A stretch of DNA of 26,178 bases from a virus. The position numbers and the translations under genes were made by a program. This document shows positions 24,001 to 26,178 of this stretch, piece after piece (position 1 is the stretch's first letter; the number at the start of each line of letters is the position of its first letter). The notes beneath the pieces were generated by a model, which made no database searches, had not been told where the DNA came from, and worked only from the letters and a program-made list of their open reading frames with translations. The stretch covers positions 1 to 26,178 of the IMG/VR virus record IMGVR_UViG_3300030061_002481; one strand, given 5' to 3'.

Positions 24001-26178
24001 CCCGGCAACATCGTGGTGAGGTCAGGGTTCGACAGGTTACAGGCGTACCAGAACGAGACCATGGGTTCTGGTGGCATGATACACCCAGACCTCAACGAGA
24101 ACTACATAGGAAACCTATTCGACAACTCGGTGTCCAACCCACGCACAGGTCCTACATACGAGGACCACAACTGGGAGCACATCGACGTGCTGACCAAGGA
24201 CAGCACCAATGCTGGTTGGAAGGAAGCGACCAACAGCGCACCTCTGCAAACCAGTTATGAGCAGCATGACAGGACACTGTACTTCCATGTGACTAAGATG
24301 GGACACAGCAGCACCGAGAGATATCCCACAGAGTACACTCATGCAGGAGGTGTGGTAAGTCAAAGCCTCACAGTCAGTGGTTTCAGCGGTACTACACTCA
24401 CCGTATCATCTACCGTGGACTCCTCGATATACGACGCTGGGTTCGGAACTAAGGAGGTAAGCGACGACAGACGCTTCCTACGCCTTGCTACTAGCACTGA
24501 CTCAGTGGTGGTCTCCTACACAAGAATCAGCGGAATCACGTTTGAAGGGGTGGTGGGAGATGTGGATTTCACCGCCTTCCTAGCAGCGAACCCACCAGCC
24601 TCAACTACAATCAACATCTCACCGTCATACTACATTCCAGCCGGTAGCAACCGCTTCTTCGCATCAAGGAGGCTACGTGACCACGCAGAGGTAAGCGGCA
24701 ACTCACCGGACATGGCGAAGACGGAATACTCCTCAGGAACATACGGTACTGTCAATGCCAACACCCTAGCATACAACATCTACAACAAGCAGGTACTGAC
24801 ACCAATGCCGCTACCACGCATGGGTCATCACTTCGTCACACCGACGATGCCGATGCTCCCCGGCCACTGGGCACATCCTGTTTACCAGAGCCTATTCACG
24901 AAACACATGGCAGAAAACGCATCACTGCGAGGCTTTGCTGACAAGAACATACTGGCTGATAGCGTGACTGCCACTAGCGTGATGGGTGACTTGGCATCAA
25001 CCGTGACAGACCAGTTCAACGTGCACGACCCTGAGTTGGCATTCAGTGGTGTAAACGCTGCTCCATCGCTGCCCAGCGATATCCATGGAGGTGCGTTTAC
25101 GCTTATGTTCGAGACGGGTATCAAATATGATGGTTACGGCATTCTAGCATCCACAGGCGACGCAGGTACGGTGAACAAGGCAGGTGGACACACCATAGTG
25201 CTGGAATCCGCATACTACTACACTCTGGGCAAGAACTTCCCAGACCCCGCTGAGGTAGGTGCGTACCAGATTGTGATACAACCCAACACGTTCTCCACGC
25301 AGTTGGTAGGATTCCACACAGACGTAGGTGCTTCCACCCAATCCCTGACTAGCCAGCAGGTACATACAGTGATAGGCAGGAAAGCCGCAAACAACGCCCT
25401 AGGCACGGTTTCCCTGATTCTAGCACAGGCTACGCAGGCTGATGTCAGAGGCTGTGAGATATTCATCAATGAGGCAATGATAGACATCAACCCAGACCAC
25501 GGCAGCCAATTCACCAACATACCACCCTTGCTATTGTACAATCAATTCGGCGTAGAGGGCACGGAGTCACCCGTTTTCACACGTAGAGCACTACCGTACA
25601 CACCGGGCCAGTTCAGGAATGCCACGCCCGGATACACAGTCAGCACACCTTGGTGGTCGTTCATCCACAAGGTCGCTCCAGACGACAGTTCCTCTGACAA
25701 CTTCAAACATATAGCGCTTCATCGCCCAGATAACTACTACCATATGAAGAGAAGTACCTTTGGAAGTATAGGAGTACAATTAACAATTGCAGGATACCCT
25801 TCAATATATCCAAATATATATTCACATATATTACAAAATACATCTCTAAATCCAAAATGTATAGTAAAAAGTATTCAAAGTGCAGCAAATGGATATAGAA
25901 CAATCACTGTAGATGATGCAAGTAGATTCCCAGAGACTCCACAATATGGAGAAGTACTGGAATATACCGATTCTAATGGTATTAGACAGACATTAGCATA
26001 CACAAGACGCTCAGGATTGCAATTAAACGCAATTAACAAACCAGATAAACTACAGTCAAACGTCCTTTCTGGACCATTTTGGGACAATCTAACAGTAGGT
26101 ACAGTCATTAGATTATCACAACCATATGACATATACAGTTCCAAGAATGTATTTACAGATACTAATAGTAGTATATTT
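12055..26178 (+). CDS. Giant tail / adhesion protein, at least 4,708 residues, N-terminal LamG lectin domain (3' end outside window)
   Basis: One frame runs from ATG 12055 (4 bases after the previous stop) to the last base without any stop; I read every triplet. At about 110 Da per residue this is at least 0.5 MDa. Residues about 8-226 fit a LamG/concanavalin-like jelly roll: HAFLFDGVSDSIVVPQG, then SSQICIEAWVIPDCGGVVVEK, then MHIVAAVRTNSIELYINGEL, then GVMESLHISGYF, so a glycan-binding role is likely. The rest is mostly beta-rich, Gly/Ser/Thr/Asn/Asp-rich, low in Lys, with few Cys. Recurrent segments occur near residues 753-825 and 1618-1702 (GD(A/L)(I/L)Y......(F)(V/I)GT) and 2502-2564, 4102-4159 and 4601-4653 (strand, TVDD or TVSS, Tyr-Thr-Arg). 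His-rich patches are at 1973-1978 and 3205-3236. No protease, hydrolase, kinase or polymerase motif was seen. Position after the distal-tail gene suggests the tail hub/fibre system that recognises the host. The last ~440 bases are abruptly AT-rich. Confidence 0.85.
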   Translation, partial: MPILGRSNHAFLFDGVSDSIVVPQGTMSRLGKQTSDGTKSKVNILGEKQHIEGEGTLSGILSSQICIEAWVIPDCGGVVVEKEDQFKLSIGEVDTPGPATFEVFLDTDAGQEHHFLSTGTKVSGRGYEGVVYPASDFGGIHSSYNKYSGSYDDPTTLNTDQRPLMHIVAAVRTNSIELYINGELMVSKELANRTLQIAKGNAHVYVGGKGGQFRGVMESLHISGYFDEGTIERSAPIANENTLLLYRFEEPIAPVEEVYTFSSISDNGTTMDGQSVTISQISLSTTDAVKLAKKLTGLETVSGNYVFSKDTTGTHKFSGGDYKVVNYLQNTGTPTTYAVSHTPYNLLINAGATDRDVFKPNNKPPERVRLHNINTTTGNCLVSSVHLDFSSSVNGLRKALHSRTAGVDNYFVVVGADLLIDSASGRPYQPPHHSTQMIDRTGQMVIDESPFALHGFVYSTNMATDTSDNAYAATWPTGVDTSFQVGHSGRHALNHVDGHDFLKLMPRAQEEIIDQQIDGSADIIDVMYDVSKGGISDQISINSRVDVYRDQGTVLIDEIVNKTEAQVVFDNGLVEAEKEVIAIGGPSFDYLPFMLKGPVPQDLDNLNAETRRLHLRPSEKSRVAILKVPALTSYNLAPFVKVHYNAIDLTGASMSGVVQPLLMVEKTVPAGSTIVTGTTTVFSLIKTAIETSTIRSELFAAGGYIDFTDVDVLKGSLRQNHSLIGDVSEGYESDDELDESLTPINHKPMTPTGITVDGNQASGGGTTITTNGTSSESSNIAEGDAIYNSNLAFVGTIASGGIGANLTLTDNRAAAVTDGEQLYIGIGTNAHPNKTPQIITASHTPTTKHDSVFHKMVIEPSRSKNDSLTDKGLYFRREPSEVIQSPSNGEFDKAGTSSGTHIYEMFDIIDNQFQDDGSVRMFIQPSDRRRVNQLSGLRSQSTDFKEPNNITMMYLMSRARIRAVLDSDQGGESFTTVRCVGLTESTVNRSVNVRGKGSPDSQVVKEIEPNAPVVTVTLGGPGQGAMDVKPTYDPSPLARLPFSTRRNMCAVGYLAVSGSGGGRIAVKPLNNNSTDLASWGTYGFPKAGRVYLQDGASARYDSKLASEFVFTDAASAGAGKFLLANGTEFTDFSSWLSATDISKGISSVEDINISVTLFADRFFDESSLAEDGSTINDRMFQGMSDVQHDYQLGTQYASTRAMVEIPFFANQFFDDVRTGTFPGPDNSFRIHIDATHTPHTYNPSPVGRRPKGVEPADREAMSAYALNKKQNRYTPSTRITKVSRTGGGGQHLIYVEDIGMFPRVQQGHDTGSLALQENSDDDESYQNLDNVRNYRKMFLASGEWAYYTEITVSGQGVLKVPRGDDAANWAYSSGFLDEAVVGASITTGGPSLPLEGIVPIGSDAFTPSSDFENRSEYYHDSASVKTQGGNVDYGLRQYVSAVEFKEGPESNPHAPRIVSGRAVGNVVTAAHKNLSGGNGSFINQVLVTMSDEDMDLFPDLDYEDMSTYSFSSGEFLYEAETILSDGTVQKLHYYGRLTKNSISDTIAPNVLVFVYRAASSSTPSWVTNLPGKELKLIRRVRDIFGAVDGDDGNNAALKEANNENIAKTYKPTGDDAWTIIAATNSATVTIENSNGRLAGANTLGLNLRKGDLLYSEASASKILFIGTVSTIEDYDNGDYSVTLTDLAANAAADADNVPLRLSIANAYEEDPDAVLNKSWNYPYAAGGLRSGDTIWANMTINNPYATEGLFSKSRGVFNEAQVWKGFNGGVASLAASRPRESVPLENFLIGDTCLETAINYAQHVNQTVKENYKSLGLDEADAPKVAYVDPYLADDGHARVLLYDVAHDKEFIAFQDLHMQVQTSAEAVTIGRPRNMVVGSGTAPVDLAEYTATFNGGGPSWITTQIDVANGFPSENRYIRSTQQSKFIESAYSHDLANRIGTNVLTAVNGTLPSSLPASAATSSSPGIYGKAHGHHVHTGYSIFGEANKYSMGDSVLPRTSDSTVNPFTASSDHAFSRTKRSLTEAFTAALVKLRRDTSTNTFPTTLRDPSTFFDTPDGTRVIPAFLCLKGIRDTPLDLTGHEESRLQHLKQWTDMDFLRRLSIDCGAVAGKSGVVSIESATQEIVRQINQSGAPKGQIVVDKDTTGSAHDPAPFWDTDKAFSSRDRGTHMGYVRAHMGREVQDKNGNRGFTVVIHSTVPGASGRNFCVWLDNSKGQSVYQPDFLIGHGGRWRDFWALPEEKEGENMHPAPMPLNKHGRPFAPITTLTQYVNPEETGEEVISTTDFTDSDDDSSPVIRAISNALGGGQQFNTVNTESFSTIGSSSTIIQGLRVGKNSFGRVNFGGLVASGVPGFSPIAGPWGFGKKGSQDFRDTYGQTTEAVSYTNHTDANQLKSDTLGDSPIYGLKLTDHRGGNHGIRYIYRGAGLGFANDNTALPDTISNEVCVFFDDRDTTQGGFTIGKHMRGTGDATGRMNTDNASTMTQKKWTGNRWRGVSAPNIAVDCEISRSGTTLTVDLQAPFDNNSGLAHHDVLGYLGFPVTNGMLQVTDAGGGNEAMTYSYTRRTQNAKDGTHKFFGIAGDEADHTYDSGKYLISPTLNWTTLVTDELMAAVTTAAINATASQLTEGVNFDCTEMYATNGKTFGDMGVLPDAITIRAFDPTKNITPISDLFSASLHNDFGMQAAHVEFGEVEKTQLQNTGWSFGTSRATRDADIEINRRIACGYIPKTVLQIATRSRGPNGNTATPVLVDSLNNPVDISDWRKNLKGESFTRHSGDHILPMINNPTAVFAHASSANSDWAEGGTQNLTLDHEMWNFLIPAGQEGSGSKIPSFGETKTIFMNDKKSVTVESLNGGTSTTKFVWSNASEDWPAAEVSDILAFSHWATLDVTKHFDGLRSLGSVFSEPFVFFRGGKSSTDHSVPLFFGGGFSGVTLDINDGTKNDYSSFYTHPYANGPTGTTGIQNANEISTSFALLDGNAMFAFFPGAALCNQHRGSILPPMFNRDNILSPDLNRGTGTINSSHPNSTPYTNNSGTDVTVQKPSPLILRFAHPTARYEDHKDTSVENKTTYIIFGPGQAFPFAQEVADNAGSYNIKQPHPGRVIVNGNGHSKVPKATNTRRFPNHIESDGVLANGTFGEGYFMPEASAYQLARGRFHWRTTLNWETPQGKPNLAILKQSQASGRMYGNHFNYRTATSGIDDDLKKAHPMRHSPVIGHGVAMAADMVYHMDGGYHPGGHWMDNQITFNPPHPKGETILQRWGSGSSDTTLHPSAYRVAGPITTKVLAYSEVVASSEVDMEYIIVDATRCQNGEELATVVGSAINAFPGAGALKAMGGTHMPSMSNAMRQDRYGWVEKTFSAIVNSDSDPDNNHITVTGGTQDELERLPACGWLRTDASGFAPYYAREVHNDGAWKAKFYLAPNRISGQMKFEDQTTWYDTTGDKDTFPTVNSGSIWIWSKAGVHRFNNENDTGRDHMCQTHFSGLVDAIDRTRPIGAVGWAGERYSYLNSLKVGTQGYAAGLGAWHPMLGFSPYGSASSAITALGHLPVVGAMVHSPEASPPIDGMGANGANLMTYLGDPYNASTGFRVNADNQATYNIGHDAFVAPHTIHTKPPTYIDTTLPDFMTHPQGVFGRAFIVVSYECESALVAKYDRDGITGLGDWLQVKGAAANGTSNPIHYAGTTRWDERFHGQDRFIAPANAGPNVEAMVHTTPTVKTVSDYTTDHILDTTFDAEYFLHGTANNSTLENAIPSLHKTGDLIFDLDHSVGSFFLEESDEVERNVAADLYTGEDFTQLYDSGGTPSHDDFWVGDVNAYDLYKRSAAKNFSIEHIVWKRMDGGNLSLPAVNARGLGAVPFVNRVSGNNAYTMGEKIFGNVRFTFETTNSAMLPVLQAQELNHPQLASKFPLNIQNVLEIPNEEMQFGEMTVTDDSGQEHVLEGGSPLGTIIRGFRKVTDRQTKGMSPALANSDVAPNLKIQLPDPNSIPGNIVVRSGFDRLQAYQNETMGSGGMIHPDLNENYIGNLFDNSVSNPRTGPTYEDHNWEHIDVLTKDSTNAGWKEATNSAPLQTSYEQHDRTLYFHVTKMGHSSTERYPTEYTHAGGVVSQSLTVSGFSGTTLTVSSTVDSSIYDAGFGTKEVSDDRRFLRLATSTDSVVVSYTRISGITFEGVVGDVDFTAFLAANPPASTTINISPSYYIPAGSNRFFASRRLRDHAEVSGNSPDMAKTEYSSGTYGTVNANTLAYNIYNKQVLTPMPLPRMGHHFVTPTMPMLPGHWAHPVYQSLFTKHMAENASLRGFADKNILADSVTATSVMGDLASTVTDQFNVHDPELAFSGVNAAPSLPSDIHGGAFTLMFETGIKYDGYGILASTGDAGTVNKAGGHTIVLESAYYYTLGKNFPDPAEVGAYQIVIQPNTFSTQLVGFHTDVGASTQSLTSQQVHTVIGRKAANNALGTVSLILAQATQADVRGCEIFINEAMIDINPDHGSQFTNIPPLLLYNQFGVEGTESPVFTRRALPYTPGQFRNATPGYTVSTPWWSFIHKVAPDDSSSDNFKHIALHRPDNYYHMKRSTFGSIGVQLTIAGYPSIYPNIYSHILQNTSLNPKCIVKSIQSAANGYRTITVDDASRFPETPQYGEVLEYTDSNGIRQTLAYTRRSGLQLNAINKPDKLQSNVLSGPFWDNLTVGTVIRLSQPYDIYSSKNVFTDTNSSIF
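25741..26178 (+). other. Abrupt AT-rich segment inside the giant tail gene
   Basis: From about 25,741 the codons change to TAT, ATA, AAT, TTA, ACA and AAA, while the frame stays open. By hand count the line 25,801-25,860 has 12 G/C of 60 and the line 25,501-25,560 has 30 of 60. The protein remains of the same kind (ITVDDASRFPETPQYGEVLE). This looks like a recombination boundary or a domain of other origin. Confidence 0.6.

Noticed and set aside
25703-25903. Minus-strand Tyr/Leu/Ile-rich frame that looks like a membrane protein
   Set aside because: It is the reverse of the AT-rich part of the giant gene; its hydrophobic look comes from A/T-rich codons read backward.
136-26144. Many minus-strand open frames up to about 200 codons
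   Set aside because: They mirror well-supported plus-strand genes, have odd compositions (Ser/Val/Leu/Cys-rich), and form no operon. No minus-strand gene is needed anywhere.
1-26178. Defence, anti-defence, CRISPR or integration elements
   Set aside because: I looked for repeat arrays, recombinase motifs, toxin-antitoxin pairs and tRNA-like folds and found none; everything present fits virion structure genes.

Overview
The window is a single, densely packed, plus-strand structural (head-tail) operon of a tailed double-stranded DNA virus (Caudoviricetes) with siphovirus-like gene order. It enters in the 3' part of a prohead protease gene and leaves inside a giant tail gene. I see no tRNA, rRNA, CRISPR array, insertion sequence, integrase, or replication or lysis gene. 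There is no gene-free stretch longer than about 30 bases. Arg is encoded mostly by AGA/AGG and ATA is a very common Ile codon, which is common in archaea. With the HK97-type head genes and overall look, this suggests a marine virus with an archaeal host, possibly a Marine Group II (magrovirus-like) one. That host assignment is inference only.

Head region (1-5.6 kb): an HK97-type prohead protease is fused in frame to an acidic scaffold-like C-terminal half, with a strong internal ribosome binding site that could also give free scaffold. It is followed by an HK97-fold major capsid protein, four small proteins (two predicted beta-rich or decoration-like, one acidic with a SAP/HeH-like helical domain, one of 57 aa), a zinc-ribbon protein, and a 551 aa head-tail adaptor-like protein that carries inserted beta modules.

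Neck and tail region (5.6-12 kb): a small unknown protein, a tail-terminator-like protein, a very large (742 aa) tail-tube-like protein, an acidic SAP-domain protein, a tail assembly chaperone pair, an unusually short (289 aa) tape measure protein, and a distal-tail-like protein with a glycine/alanine-rich hydrophobic segment. The chaperone pair is joined by a predicted -1 ribosomal frameshift at a run of six G (the lambda G/GT arrangement).

Giant tail gene (12,055 to the window end): one uninterrupted reading frame of at least 4,708 codons. I read all lines in triplets and found no stop. It begins with a LamG/concanavalin-like lectin domain and continues through many beta-rich segments. It is the most striking object in the window: more than half the sequence is one protein of about 0.5 MDa or more, next to a tape measure that predicts a tail of only about 40 nm. 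Its last ~440 bases in the window are abruptly AT-rich, which marks a possible recombination junction inside the gene.

Many stops and starts overlap or abut (ATGA, TGATG, TAATG), and several genes have GGAGG/GGTGA-type ribosome binding sites. I therefore read the whole window as one co-transcribed, translationally coupled late operon that builds capsid, neck, tail tube and adsorption apparatus in order of assembly.
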